Assembly: GCF_014212055.1 (NCBI RefSeq)
Contig: NZ_JACJVO010000009.1
Location: 310,001-374,000 of the forward strand
Reading direction: 5' to 3'
Source of the DNA: Cohnella zeiphila
GTDB taxonomy: Bacteria > Bacillota > Bacilli > Paenibacillales > Paenibacillaceae
DNA length: 64,000 bases
Part shown: positions 10,037 to 19,174 of the stretch, piece by piece
Layout: every line of letters starts with the position of its first letter
How positions within the stretch are numbered: the stretch's first letter is position 1
Position numbers and translations under genes: made by a program
The notes under the pieces: generated by a model
What the model was told of the DNA's origin: nothing
The model's database searches: none
What the model saw: only the letters and a program-made list of their open reading frames with translations

Positions 10037-10975
10037 ATGCCATCCCAACAACCGTCGCCAGTCCGTCCGGCTGGCGCTGCCGTCAAACCCGGCTATATCC
10101 GCACCTTTTTCCGATCGTCGTCGGCCTTGAACCTGATGTACGTGCCGGCGCTCTTCCTTTTCGGCATCTTTATTGTCTACCCGCTTATCAAAGGCGTCCA
10201 AATCTCCTTCACCGAGTGGGACGGCTACTCCCAGCACCATACCTGGGTCGGATTGAAGAAGTACACGCAAATGTTTCATGACAAGAAAATTGGAACAACC
10301 GTCCGAAATACGCTGATCTACGGGATCGGCAGCACGTTGTTCCAGAATTTGCTCGGGCTTGCCTACGCGCTGTTTCTCGACCGGAAAATCAAGGGCAAAG
10401 GCTTGATGAGAACGATCGTATACTTGCCGGTCATCATCAGCCCGCTCATTATGGGGTATATTTTTTATTTCTTCTTCCAATATGACGGGGGAGCGCTCAA
10501 CGACATTTGGACGCTGCTGCAGCTGGAACCGATCGATTGGCTGGCGAACGGACGGCGCGCCGTCTGGATCATCACCCTTGTCAACACGTACCAGTATATG
10601 GGAGTCGCCATGATTATTTATTTGGGCGGCTTGCAGTCCGTCCCCAAAGAGTACTATGAAGCGGCGCAAATCGACGGGGCGAGATGGTGGGCGCAGTTCC
10701 GGAACGTAACGTGGCCCCTGCTGGCTCCGGCGATTACCGTTAACATCGTGCTGAATATTATCGGCGGCCTTAAGCTGTTCGACGTTATCGTCGCGATGAC
10801 CAACGGCGGCCCCGGGTACGCTTCCCAATCGCTGTCCACGATGATGTACAACTTGTACTTCGCCCGCCAGGACGCCGGTTACGCGGCCGCGCTCGGCAAC
10901 CTCATGTTCGCGATCATCTGCGTGATCAGCCTGTCGATGCTGTTCCTCCTGCGCAGAAAGGAAGTGCGGATATGA
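10037..10975 (+). CDS. Sugar ABC transporter permease, MalF/UgpA type
   Basis: A 312-residue integral membrane protein with about six transmembrane helices, the first near residues 35-55 (LNLMYVPALFLFGIFIVYPL). The cytoplasmic coupling loop EYYEAAQIDGARWWAQFRNVTWPLL is the EAA motif of MalF-type permeases and contacts the ATPase. The GAGGAGGAAG ribosome site is well placed. It is the second gene of the operon after the binding protein, and its last 4 nt overlap the next permease start. No ATPase gene follows, so energy is probably supplied by an MsmX-like multitask ATPase encoded elsewhere. Confidence 0.93.
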   Translation: MPSQQPSPVRPAGAAVKPGYIRTFFRSSSALNLMYVPALFLFGIFIVYPLIKGVQISFTEWDGYSQHHTWVGLKKYTQMFHDKKIGTTVRNTLIYGIGSTLFQNLLGLAYALFLDRKIKGKGLMRTIVYLPVIISPLIMGYIFYFFFQYDGGALNDIWTLLQLEPIDWLANGRRAVWIITLVNTYQYMGVAMIIYLGGLQSVPKEYYEAAQIDGARWWAQFRNVTWPLLAPAITVNIVLNIIGGLKLFDVIVAMTNGGPGYASQSLSTMMYNLYFARQDAGYAAALGNLMFAIICVISLSMLFLLRRKEVRI

Positions 10976-11784
10976 TCGGGAAGATCGGCGGACGAATGGC
11001 GATGCTGCTTGTTCTTGCGGTGCACCTCGTTCCTTTTTACATGCTCATCAACTTATCGTTCAAGCCGTCGGAAGACAACAGCAGCAAATGGCAGCCGGCA
11101 CGGTCCCTCTACACGGACAACTTCGTCAACGCTTGGAACAATGCCCACATCGGCCGGGCTCTCTACACGAACATCGTCGTCACCTTCTGCTCGATCGCGC
11201 TCGTCGTCCTGATCGGCGCGCTCGCCGCTTACCCGCTGGACCGGCATCGGACGAGGTGGAACCAATTTATTTACGGCTTGTGCGTCTCCTGCTTGATCGT
11301 ACCGGCGCTGACCATTCTGGTGCCCCTGTACAAATTCATCGTCGACATCGGCGGCATCAACCATTATTGGGCTACCATTCTCATTCAGGTAACGTTCTCT
11401 TTGCCGCTGTCCATCTTCCTTCTGACCGGCTTCATGGGTACCGTTCCTAAGGAGCTGGATGAGGCCGGCTATATCGACGGATGCAACCGGTTCGCGATCT
11501 TCTTTCGGATCATCCTGCCGCTGCTCAAACCCATCGTGGCGACGATCGTCATCGTCATCGGGGTCCAAATCTGGAACGACTACCAGTTTTCCGTCTTTTT
11601 CCTGCAGAAGCCGGGCGTGCAGACGATTCCCGTCGCATTATCGATGTTCATCTCACAATTCCACAGCAATGTTAACTGGGTGGCGGCAGGCTGCCTAATG
11701 GGAATGCTTCCGCTGACGGTTCTGTATTTGTTCCTGCAAAAATATTTCATTAAAGGAATGGCGGACGGTGCGGTCAAGGGGTAG
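10972..11784 (+). CDS. Sugar ABC transporter permease, MalG type
   Basis: A 270-residue membrane protein with about six transmembrane helices and the MalG-type coupling loop KELDEAGYIDGCNRFAIFFRI. It should pair with the upstream MalF-type permease to form the channel. It starts within an ATGA overlap with that gene, so the two are translationally coupled. Its stop codon lies only 1 nt from the stop codon of the opposite-strand oxidoreductase gene, with no room for a separate terminator. Confidence 0.93.
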   Translation: MIGKIGGRMAMLLVLAVHLVPFYMLINLSFKPSEDNSSKWQPARSLYTDNFVNAWNNAHIGRALYTNIVVTFCSIALVVLIGALAAYPLDRHRTRWNQFIYGLCVSCLIVPALTILVPLYKFIVDIGGINHYWATILIQVTFSLPLSIFLLTGFMGTVPKELDEAGYIDGCNRFAIFFRIILPLLKPIVATIVIVIGVQIWNDYQFSVFFLQKPGVQTIPVALSMFISQFHSNVNWVAAGCLMGMLPLTVLYLFLQKYFIKGMADGAVKG

Positions 11785-11785
11785 C

Positions 11786-13729
11786 TTAGTCGAACCGTAT
11801 GCCCAGCTTGCGGTCCGAGAAATCCCGCAGCAGCATGAACGCGTCGCCGTTCGTGAGCCGGTCGCGGTCGCGGATGCTGCTCAGCGTCTGCGGCGTCAGC
11901 CAGCTCTCGTCCGGCGAATCGGCGGAAGGCTCGCCGCCCGCCGCCCGATCCATCATCTCCGCGGCTTCCGCCAGCGTGAGCGGCTTCTTGAGGGCGTCGG
12001 CCGGAATGCTTCCGGGCAGGGTCTCCGAATTCGCATGGAACCGGTCCGGCTGCAGCCTTTTCAGATGGCTGAGCTGGTTGGCGAACCGCTGCGGGTTCGT
12101 CGGCTCGTCCAGCTTCCAGTCGAGATTGCTCTGCCCGCCCGAAGTGAGCAGCAGATTGGCTGCGGTCAGCAGGCCGGGATATTGCGGTCCGGTCAAATAG
12201 CCCGGCTCCTTGAACTTGTCCATCGTCAGGTTCATGCCTTGGCGAACCAGCAAGCTTCTTAGCTCGCTGATCCGCTCGCGCGACTCGGACAGCTGGGCGA
12301 AGCTGAGGCCGTTCTCCGCCGCCACCTTCGCCGCCGCTCCGGCCGCTTGGCCCGTCGCCATGCCGAGCGGGACGACGCGGGCGCTGCCGGCCGCGGTCGA
12401 ATCGAAGCTGGCGGACCGCCCCACGACCAGAAGCCCGTCCAGCCGCCGCGGAACGAGCGACCGGAACGGCACGCCGTATTGCTTGGGCTTGGCCAGGATC
12501 ATGCCCGGCGCCCGGCTGCCGGCGTTCTGGATGTCGATGGCGTAGGAGCCGTAGGCGATATCGTCCCAATGGCTGCGGTTGCCCATGACGTCCGCGAGCG
12601 ACAGCCGGTATTCCCCGTCCAGGTGCCGCGATTCCCGGGTATACAGCTCGGAAGCGGTGCCGTCGTACCGGAGCGGCCGGAACTCGGGGAACTTGTCCTG
12701 CAAATATTTGACGATGAGCGGCGCTTCCCGTTCTCCGGCTTCGAGCCCTTGCCGGACCGACGCAGGGTTGGTCGGATCGACTCCGTACAGCTGCATCGCG
12801 TTGATCAGCAGCGTGCCGTCGTCCTGGCGGCCGATGTTGAGCCCCCTCAGCCGGACTTTATCCGGATCGCTGGAAGGGTAAGCCGCCGCCTCCGGATAGC
12901 CCCAAAGGCTCATCCGGTCGATGCCCGTTCCCGGATGCTTGCCGAGCTTTTCCCAGACCGCTTCGGTGACGCCGCTCAGCTTGATCATCAGCGTCGACGC
13001 CATCCAGTTGTCTTTGTCCCCGATGTCTTCCCGGCCGAACGTGAACGCGGCGCCGGCCGCGGCGGCGATGTCGGCGTCCTGCGTCGCGTCGATGACGGCA
13101 CCCGAACGAACGTCGAGCTTCGCGCCGTTTTCCCGCGTAAGCTCCATGCCGGTCACCTGATCGCGCCCCTCCGCGCTTCCGTTCTCCCGTTCGACGATCG
13201 GCTTCCAATCCCGCACATGCATCAGCAGGTCGATGTTCGGCTCGTTTTTCACCAGCGTGTAGAAGGCGTTGGCCGCCGTCGTCGTATCGAACGCGCTGCC
13301 TTCCACCCGGTCGTACCATTCCTGGAAGATGCCCTTGTTCAAAAAACGCGGCTTGCGCAGCGAACGCAAATGTTTGGGCTGATTCGGCGAGAAATTGAGG
13401 TCGAGCATGTTCAGGTCCCCGACCGTCAGCAGCCCGCCGAGCACGGACCGGTTCCGGCCGTCGACCAGCAGAACGCGAAGGCCGTTGCGGGCGGCGGACA
13501 CCGCGGCGGCGACGCCCTCGGGATCGGTGCCCGCCACGATCACGTCATAGCGGTCTTGCAGCCGGTCGGCCGATTGCACGACGAGCAGCGGCTGGCTTTT
13601 GGCGGAATTGACGAGGCGGTGCCGGTACTCGGTCTTCCACCAAACGAGGCCCGCCAGTCCGACGATCAGCAGCGCGGCCAGCGAGATCCGCCGCAAAGTG
13701 CGGAAAGACAGAAAAGCGCGAGAACGCAT
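11786..13729 (-). CDS. FAD-dependent oxidoreductase, membrane-anchored
   Basis: A 647-residue member of the FAD_oxidored family. Residues about 10-30 form one transmembrane or signal-anchor helix (ISLAALLIVGLAGLVWW). The dinucleotide-binding beta-alpha-beta unit follows (VIVAGTDPEGVAAAVSAARN, then VLLVDGRNRSVLGG). A second FAD contact is visible in SGAVIDATQDADIAAAAG. Homologues often lie beside sugar-uptake genes, but substrates are generally unknown. The ATG at 13729 has an AAAGGA site about 10 nt upstream; the in-frame TTG at 13738 would be too close to it. The gene is tail-to-tail with the permease gene and downstream of the M50-type protease gene. Confidence 0.88.
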   Translation of the reverse strand: MRSRAFLSFRTLRRISLAALLIVGLAGLVWWKTEYRHRLVNSAKSQPLLVVQSADRLQDRYDVIVAGTDPEGVAAAVSAARNGLRVLLVDGRNRSVLGGLLTVGDLNMLDLNFSPNQPKHLRSLRKPRFLNKGIFQEWYDRVEGSAFDTTTAANAFYTLVKNEPNIDLLMHVRDWKPIVERENGSAEGRDQVTGMELTRENGAKLDVRSGAVIDATQDADIAAAAGAAFTFGREDIGDKDNWMASTLMIKLSGVTEAVWEKLGKHPGTGIDRMSLWGYPEAAAYPSSDPDKVRLRGLNIGRQDDGTLLINAMQLYGVDPTNPASVRQGLEAGEREAPLIVKYLQDKFPEFRPLRYDGTASELYTRESRHLDGEYRLSLADVMGNRSHWDDIAYGSYAIDIQNAGSRAPGMILAKPKQYGVPFRSLVPRRLDGLLVVGRSASFDSTAAGSARVVPLGMATGQAAGAAAKVAAENGLSFAQLSESRERISELRSLLVRQGMNLTMDKFKEPGYLTGPQYPGLLTAANLLLTSGGQSNLDWKLDEPTNPQRFANQLSHLKRLQPDRFHANSETLPGSIPADALKKPLTLAEAAEMMDRAAGGEPSADSPDESWLTPQTLSSIRDRDRLTNGDAFMLLRDFSDRKLGIRFD

Positions 13730-13837
13730 GCGGGGCAAATCCTTTCTCTGATCGGCGATGAAGCTTCGGGAATGGGGTCCCGGCTTTACGAATGAGACGA
13801 GACGAGAAGGACAAAAGTTGTCGCGGCCGAAAAAAAT

Positions 13838-14560
13838 TTAGCGATTTTTTGAGAACGGAGATGAGGAGGAGAATCTTGAGCGGACCGGCGCCGGCTGCTT
13901 CTGCGGTTTAAAGAAGCAGGAGAGCGCCCGGGTTGCGCAGATCAGAGCGACGACGACGAACAGCAGCGCCCAGACGAGGGCGGGCATTCCCGTCGCCCGC
14001 TCCAGGCCGGTCGCGTCGCCGGCGCGGGAAGAATCCTGAAGCGCGTAAAGCGCCAGCGAGAACGGGCCGATCGCCGATTCCTCGAGCGTCAGGAACGCGA
14101 GCAGCAAGTAATAGACGCGCAGAATGACGCCGGAGGCGAAGCGCCATGCCAGCGAATTCAGCGCGGCGAAGACAAGGAGCCAGGTGAATCCGAAGCCTGA
14201 ATGGACGAAGAGAACCAGCGAGAGGATCGCGATGACGGAAACGAGCCCGAGTCCCGTCTTTAACCGGCCGCGGTAATAGAGATAGAACAGCAGCATGGAA
14301 AAGACGGAGGCGCCGATATAGCCGGCGAGCGCGACGGGCAGCTGGCTCCAGGAGTTGGCGAGCCTGGAGTAAGTGACGCCGCTGTGGTCGGCGTGCAGCT
14401 CGATCCGCAGCACTTGGCCGGACAGCAGCAGCGTGACGACCGCATGGCTGAACTCGTGAACCATCGTATCGACGTTGCGGAAGAACGAGGAGAACGGGAT
14501 GAGACGGGTCAAAAATACCGAAACGACCAAGTAAACGATCGTCAGCAGCCATTTGCGCAT
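13838..14560 (-). CDS. M50-family (M50B-like) membrane metallopeptidase
   Basis: A 240-residue integral membrane protein with about six predicted transmembrane helices. The zinc-binding HExxH motif is HEFSH at residues 35-39, just after the first membrane segment, as in M50B-like intramembrane proteases. The ribosome site AAGGAAGGAA lies 10 nt before the ATG. Substrate and role are unknown. The FAD oxidoreductase gene follows on the same strand after about 108 nt. Confidence 0.82.
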   Translation of the reverse strand: MRKWLLTIVYLVVSVFLTRLIPFSSFFRNVDTMVHEFSHAVVTLLLSGQVLRIELHADHSGVTYSRLANSWSQLPVALAGYIGASVFSMLLFYLYYRGRLKTGLGLVSVIAILSLVLFVHSGFGFTWLLVFAALNSLAWRFASGVILRVYYLLLAFLTLEESAIGPFSLALYALQDSSRAGDATGLERATGMPALVWALLFVVVALICATRALSCFFKPQKQPAPVRSRFSSSSPFSKNR

Positions 14561-14690
14561 CGCTTCGATTCCTTCCTTTCCCGCCGTTTCGTTTCCTCCA
14601 CTTTACCACACCCGAAGGCGGGGCGCGAGCGGCAGCCTGCCCGGCGTAAACCGAGCGAATTCGACACGGAACTTCCGGTCCCCGGAACCA

Positions 14691-14720
14691 TTGACCGTTT
14701 TTTCGGGCGCGGGCGATAAT
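14691..14720 (+). promoter_or_regulatory. Sigma-A-type promoter of the DJ-1/PfpI gene
   Basis: TTGACC at 14691-14696 and GATAAT at 14715-14720, with an 18-nt spacer. The position, about 40 nt before the start codon, fits a promoter for the next gene. Confidence 0.5.
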
Positions 14721-14761
14721 GGAGATGAGTCTTGCACAAATTTACAATCGGGAGTGAGCCG

Positions 14762-15319
14762 ATGTCCAAGCGAGTGCTGATCGTGACCGGCGACGGAGCC
14801 GAAGTGCTGGAAGTGTATTATCCGCTGTACCGGGTGAAGGAAGAAGGCTACGAGGCGGTCGTGGCGGCCCCGAGGCAAAAAACGCTGCACACCGTCTGCC
14901 ATGATTTCGTCGAGGGCTGGGACACCTATACGGAGAAGCCGGCCCACCTGCTGGCGGCCGACGCCGCGTTCGCCGACATCGATCCGGCGGCGTTCGACGC
15001 GCTGCTCGTTCCGGGCGGCCGCGCTCCCGAATTTATTCGCAACGACCCCGGGCTGCCGCGCATCCTGCGGCACTTTCTGGAGAACGACAAGCCGGTGGGC
15101 GCGATCTGCCACGGCGCGCAGGTGTTCCTCGCGCTCGGCGACCGCTCTCTGTTCGCCGGCCGCACGATGACCGCGTACAACGCCTGCAAGCCGGAGGTCG
15201 AATCGCTCGGCGCGCAATACGCCAGCGAGACGCTTCACGTGGACGGCAAGCTGGTGACCGGCCATGCCTGGCCCGATCTTCCCGGCTTCATGCGGGAATT
15301 TCTGAAGCTGCTGCGTTAA
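14762..15319 (+). CDS. DJ-1/PfpI family protein
   Basis: A 185-residue class I glutamine-amidotransferase-like protein. The nucleophile elbow is AICHGAQ with C116 followed by H117, and the preceding strand carries LLVPGGRAPE. These are hallmarks of the DJ-1/PfpI group (protease, glyoxalase/deglycase or chaperone activities). I chose the ATG at 14762 because GGGAGTGAG lies directly upstream; an earlier in-frame ATG at 14732 has no such site. Single gene with its own promoter. The exact activity cannot be assigned. Confidence 0.88.
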   Translation: MSKRVLIVTGDGAEVLEVYYPLYRVKEEGYEAVVAAPRQKTLHTVCHDFVEGWDTYTEKPAHLLAADAAFADIDPAAFDALLVPGGRAPEFIRNDPGLPRILRHFLENDKPVGAICHGAQVFLALGDRSLFAGRTMTAYNACKPEVESLGAQYASETLHVDGKLVTGHAWPDLPGFMREFLKLLR

Positions 15320-15347
15320 GTCCTATCTCCCCATCGCGGCGAGACGA

Positions 15348-15389
15348 CAAGAGCCCAAGAAGTCCGCGCCGGACTTTCTTGGGCTCTTG
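15348..15389. terminator. Long hairpin between convergent genes
   Basis: Arms 15348-15365 and 15371-15389 pair over 18 bp with one bulged T. It lies between the DJ-1/PfpI stop and the J-domain-like gene stop and probably ends transcription from both sides. Confidence 0.65.
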
Positions 15390-15404
15390 GGCGTCAGCCA
15401 ACGG

Positions 15405-16325
15405 TCAAGATTTCGCTTCGTCCTCGAAATGCCGGATAAAGGCGAGCGCGCTGTCGGGATTTTTGGCGTTGATGCGGACGGCGGCGACGTATTCCGTCGA
15501 CCCGCTGATTTTCAGCTCTTTGCCGATCGCCGTCTGCGACAGGTCGATGCCGTACACGTGCTCGTCCGTATCGTCCTCGGTCTTCGACTTCACCGCCGCG
15601 CCCGATTGCGCAAGCGTTGCGGCTTCCGGTTCGGTCAGCGTATCGAACGGCACGAATGCGCCCTGCGGAGCGAGCTTCTCGAAGTTCGCCTTGTCCATGA
15701 CGAACAGATCCGATTTGTCCTCCATCACGACGATCATCGCTTTCTGCAGCAGCGCCATGTCCTGGTCGCTCTTCATTTCCGCAGGCACGTACGTCAACTG
15801 AGCGATGACTCTTTTCCAATCCGGAAACATCGTCAAAATGTCGTTCTGCAGCGGTTCCGTGTCGCTCCCAAACCCATTGCCGTAAAAATAATTGCCGTAA
15901 AACATGACCGAAAGGTTGGCGGGCGGCAGCTTCGCGAGCTCGGCCTGATGCTGCCGATGATCCGCGTAGCTTTTGATGCCGTAGACGATCAGCGCGAGGA
16001 TGACGATGCCGATCACGATATGGAATTTGTAGTAGTGGAAGAAGTGGGCTCGCTTCTGCCTCCGTTCCGCTTTCTTTTTATCCGGGCCGTAGGTCTTCTC
16101 GAGGTACTCCTGTTCCGCCTTCTTCTTCTCGTAATCGCGAATGAACCGGTACGCTTCCGATATCGCGTCGATATCCAGAACGCCTTCCGGATCGGACTCG
16201 TTCCCTTCCCGCATCTTCTGGGAGCGGGCCCGCCGCGTGAGCAGGAAGTAGCGATTCTCCAACTCTTCCTTCGTCGCCGTCTCCGGAAGTCCGAGCACTT
16301 CGTAAGCCTGTTTCAAATCTTCCAT
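15405..16325 (-). CDS. J-domain-like membrane protein
   Basis: A 306-residue protein. Residues 1-75 resemble a J domain (AYEVLGLPETATKEELENRY, later AYRFIRDYE) but lack the HPD tripeptide needed to stimulate Hsp70. A very basic stretch (KKKAERRQKRAH) precedes one transmembrane helix (FHIVIGIVILALIVYGI) and an extracellular domain of about 190 residues without a recognised fold. The ATG at 16325 is supported by GAAGGTGA 7 nt upstream; an earlier GTG/TTG-type extension has no such site. Function unknown. Similar J-like membrane proteins occur in Paenibacillaceae. Confidence 0.75.
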   Translation of the reverse strand: MEDLKQAYEVLGLPETATKEELENRYFLLTRRARSQKMREGNESDPEGVLDIDAISEAYRFIRDYEKKKAEQEYLEKTYGPDKKKAERRQKRAHFFHYYKFHIVIGIVILALIVYGIKSYADHRQHQAELAKLPPANLSVMFYGNYFYGNGFGSDTEPLQNDILTMFPDWKRVIAQLTYVPAEMKSDQDMALLQKAMIVVMEDKSDLFVMDKANFEKLAPQGAFVPFDTLTEPEAATLAQSGAAVKSKTEDDTDEHVYGIDLSQTAIGKELKISGSTEYVAAVRINAKNPDSALAFIRHFEDEAKS

Positions 16326-16458
16326 ATGATCGTCACCTTCGCTTGATAGCATTTATCCTATACGTAAGTATACGTGATAATAGGAAACGGTTCCACTTCG
16401 GGGTGTCCGGGCAGGGAACGATCGGCTACAATTAGGGGAAAAGAAGGGAGCGTCGGCG

Positions 16459-17355
16459 ATGGACCGTCTCGGACTATTCCCGGCCGTCTGGCTGGAGGAA
16501 GAGCGTCAACCCCGGGTGCACGCGTATTACTTCAAGCAGTGGGAACGCTACGACATGGCTTATCATCGCCACGATTCCACTGAAATTATGTACGTGATTT
16601 CCGGGGTTTGCGAGGTGTGGCTGCAAGAGGGCCATTCGGCCGTTCCGGAAGGCATCGAGTTGAAGAAGGGCGAGTTCATTCTTCTCAATGCGAACGCGGA
16701 GCACCGGCTGATCGTGCGGGATACGTGCCGGATGCTGAACGTGGAATTCGGGCCCGCGGCGCACGGGAGCGCCGTTCCGTCCATCAAGCGGCTGGCCGAA
16801 GAGGACGGTCCGCTGCACGGGCTGCTGGTCTCGAATCGGCCATATGTCGTGCTTCGCGATCCCGAAGAAGTATACCATGCGCTCAAAAGCCTCGTGCTCG
16901 AGCTGGACGCGGGCGGTCTGGACGGAGGAACGCTCGGACAGCTTCTGCTGTGCCAGCTCCTGATCCGGATCGCCAGACTGAAGCAGGAAGCGGCGGGAGA
17001 TCCGGAGCGTCAGGCGGCTCTCTATGTGAAGATGAGCGCGGCTTACCTGTACGAGAACTATGATCGGGATATCCGCGTCAAAGATGCGGCCGCCGCGGTC
17101 AACCTGCACCCCGGCTACTTGCAGCGCCTGTTCAAGGCCCAGACCGGCCGGACGCTGATGGAATATTTGACCGCGATCCGCATGGAGAAGGCGAAGATGC
17201 TGCTGCTGCGGACCGACATCCCGGTATCGGACATCCCCGACTATGTCGGCGTCGGCAGCCGATCTTATTTTCATGCCTTATTCAAAAAACATACCGGCCT
17301 GACCCCCGTGGCGTTCCGGCATTCGATCGACGCCCATCGTTGGCGGGAGGGATGA
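16459..17355 (+). CDS. AraC-family regulator with N-terminal cupin
   Basis: A 298-residue regulator. The N-terminal half is a cupin effector domain (YHRHDSTEIMYVISG, then LNANAEHRL). The C-terminal 100 residues form the two AraC helix-turn-helices (IRVKDAAAAVNLHPGYLQRLF and VSDIPDYVGVGSRSYFHALF). A ribosome site AAGAAGGGAG precedes the ATG. It lies 129 nt upstream of and in the same direction as the GH4 glycosidase gene, so it is the likely sugar-responsive activator of that gene (inference). Confidence 0.92.
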   Translation: MDRLGLFPAVWLEEERQPRVHAYYFKQWERYDMAYHRHDSTEIMYVISGVCEVWLQEGHSAVPEGIELKKGEFILLNANAEHRLIVRDTCRMLNVEFGPAAHGSAVPSIKRLAEEDGPLHGLLVSNRPYVVLRDPEEVYHALKSLVLELDAGGLDGGTLGQLLLCQLLIRIARLKQEAAGDPERQAALYVKMSAAYLYENYDRDIRVKDAAAAVNLHPGYLQRLFKAQTGRTLMEYLTAIRMEKAKMLLLRTDIPVSDIPDYVGVGSRSYFHALFKKHTGLTPVAFRHSIDAHRWREG

Positions 17356-17484
17356 AAAAGTTAGAATTACGGACAGTTCGGAATGCAGGAAGTCACGATC
17401 TTGATAACGCTTGCCCGTTGCCGCGGCTACAATGGAGAAGGATCGAATAGCAGCATATCAATCGCGGCAACGGAGGGATCGGAC

Positions 17485-18990
17485 ATGTCTTTCAAAATCG
17501 CTTTTATCGGCGCGGGCAGCATCGGCTTTACCCGCGGCCTGCTGCGCGACCTGCTCAGCGTGCCGGAGTTTCGCGGAATCGAAGTTGCGTTTACGGACAT
17601 CAACCCGCACAATCTGAAGATGGTGACCGAGCTGTGCCAGCGGGACGTTCGGGAGAACGGGCTGGACATCCGCATCCAGGCGACGACCGACCGCAGGGAA
17701 GCGCTGAAGGGAGCCAAGTACGTCATCTGCACGATTCGCGTCGGGGGCTTGGAAGCGTTTGCGACCGACGTGGACATTCCGCTGAAGTACGGCGTCGACC
17801 AGTGCGTCGGAGATACGCTGAGCGCCGGCGGCATTATGTACGGCCAGCGCGGAATCGCCGCGATGCTGGACATCTGCAAGGATATCCGCGAGACGGCGGC
17901 GGAGGACGTTCTGCTGCTCAATTACGCGAACCCGATGGCGATGCTCACGTGGGCGTGCAACAAGTACGGCGGCGTGCGGACGGTCGGCCTGTGCCACGGG
18001 GTGCAGGGCGGGCATTGGCAGATCGCCGAGGCGTTCGGCTTGAAGCAGGAGGAAGTCGACATCGTCTGCGCCGGCATCAACCACCAGACCTGGTACATCC
18101 AAATCCGCCGCAACGGGGAGGATCTGACCGGCAAGCTGCTCGAGGCGTTCGAAAAGCATAAGGACTTCAGCCGCACCGAGAAGGTACGCATCGATATGCT
18201 GCGGCGGTTCGGGTACTACAGCACCGAATCCAACGGCCATCTAAGCGAATACGTGCCCTGGTACCGCAAGCGTCCGGACGAGATCGGGGAATGGATCGAC
18301 CTGGGCAGCTGGATCAACGGGGAGACGGGCGGCTATCTTCGCGTTTGCACGGAAGGCCGGAACTGGTTCGAGACCGACTTCCCGAACTGGATGAAGGATC
18401 CGGCGCTGAAGTACGAAGCTTCGCAGCGCAGCCACGAGCACGGCTCCTACATCATCGAAGGACTGGAGACCGGGCGCGTCTATCGCGGCCACTTCAACGT
18501 CGTCAACGGCGGCGTCATCTCCAATCTGCCGAGCGACGCGATTATCGAGGCGCCGGGCTATGTCGACCGCAACGGCATCTCGATGCCGGTCGTCGGCGAG
18601 CTGCCGCTCGGACCGGCCGCCGTCTGCAGCGTCAGCATCTCCGTTCAGCGGCTTGCGGTCGAGGCGGCGGTGCGCGGCGACGACAAGCTGCTGCGCCAGG
18701 CATTCATGATGGACCCGCTTGTCGGAGCCGTCTGCAACCCGAAGGAGATCTGGCAGATGGTCGACGAGATGCTGGTCGCGCAAGAAAAGTGGCTGCCGCA
18801 ATACGGTCCGGCGATCGCCGAAGCGAAGGAGCGGCTGGCGGCGGGCAATCTGCTGCCGACCCGCGAAGGCTACCGCGGCGCGGCGCGTCTGGCGACGAAG
18901 ACGGTCGAGGAGATGAAGCGGGACCGCGAAGCGGCGAACAAGAACGCCGGCGAGTCCGATAAGGGCAAGGACCGCGCCGCGGCCCATTGA
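17485..18990 (+). CDS. melA: GH4 family glycosidase, alpha-galactosidase (MelA) type
   Basis: A 501-residue family 4 glycoside hydrolase. These enzymes work by NAD+-dependent oxidation/elimination with a divalent metal. Visible signatures are the Rossmann motif IGAGSIGFTRG near residue 10, LLNYANPMAMLTW, the metal-site cysteine/histidine segment LCHGVQGG, and GINHQTWY. The overall pattern is closer to MelA-type alpha-galactosidases than to 6-phospho-glucosidases or LplD, but the substrate needs testing. The ATG at 17485 follows ACGGAGGGA; an upstream in-frame ATG at 17383 is not supported. The last 20 residues are a charged tail beyond the usual family end. Confidence 0.85.
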   Translation: MSFKIAFIGAGSIGFTRGLLRDLLSVPEFRGIEVAFTDINPHNLKMVTELCQRDVRENGLDIRIQATTDRREALKGAKYVICTIRVGGLEAFATDVDIPLKYGVDQCVGDTLSAGGIMYGQRGIAAMLDICKDIRETAAEDVLLLNYANPMAMLTWACNKYGGVRTVGLCHGVQGGHWQIAEAFGLKQEEVDIVCAGINHQTWYIQIRRNGEDLTGKLLEAFEKHKDFSRTEKVRIDMLRRFGYYSTESNGHLSEYVPWYRKRPDEIGEWIDLGSWINGETGGYLRVCTEGRNWFETDFPNWMKDPALKYEASQRSHEHGSYIIEGLETGRVYRGHFNVVNGGVISNLPSDAIIEAPGYVDRNGISMPVVGELPLGPAAVCSVSISVQRLAVEAAVRGDDKLLRQAFMMDPLVGAVCNPKEIWQMVDEMLVAQEKWLPQYGPAIAEAKERLAAGNLLPTREGYRGAARLATKTVEEMKRDREAANKNAGESDKGKDRAAAH

Positions 18991-19018
18991 ACGAACTTTT
19001 CGCAGCCTTGCGGAAGAT

Positions 19019-19057
19019 AACCCGCCGAGACGGATGAATTCGTCTCGGCGGGTTTTT
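19019..19057 (+). terminator. Intrinsic terminator of the GH4 gene
   Basis: A 12-bp GC-rich stem (19021-19032 with 19041-19052), an 8-nt loop, a flanking AA/TT extension and a T5 run. Textbook rho-independent terminator. Confidence 0.9.
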
Positions 19058-19090
19058 CGTTGGGCCGACAGCGCCCCGGGCTGGCCCGGC

Positions 19091-19137
19091 TTGACGTCAA
19101 GGCGCGGTGCGGATATGATCGGAATGAACGTTCGATT
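19091..19137 (+). promoter_or_regulatory. Promoter and operator of the TetR gene
   Basis: TTGACG (19091-19096), 17-nt spacer, TATGAT (19114-19119): an almost ideal sigma-A promoter. The motif AATGAACGTTCGATT starts at 19123, with the 8-bp palindrome GAACGTTC at 19126-19133, directly over the expected transcription start. The same motif occurs twice before the SDR gene, so this is most likely the autorepression site of the TetR protein. Confidence 0.75.
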
Positions 19138-19174
19138 TAGAGGGGTGCAACTATTTTTCGACGGGGGGATCTTT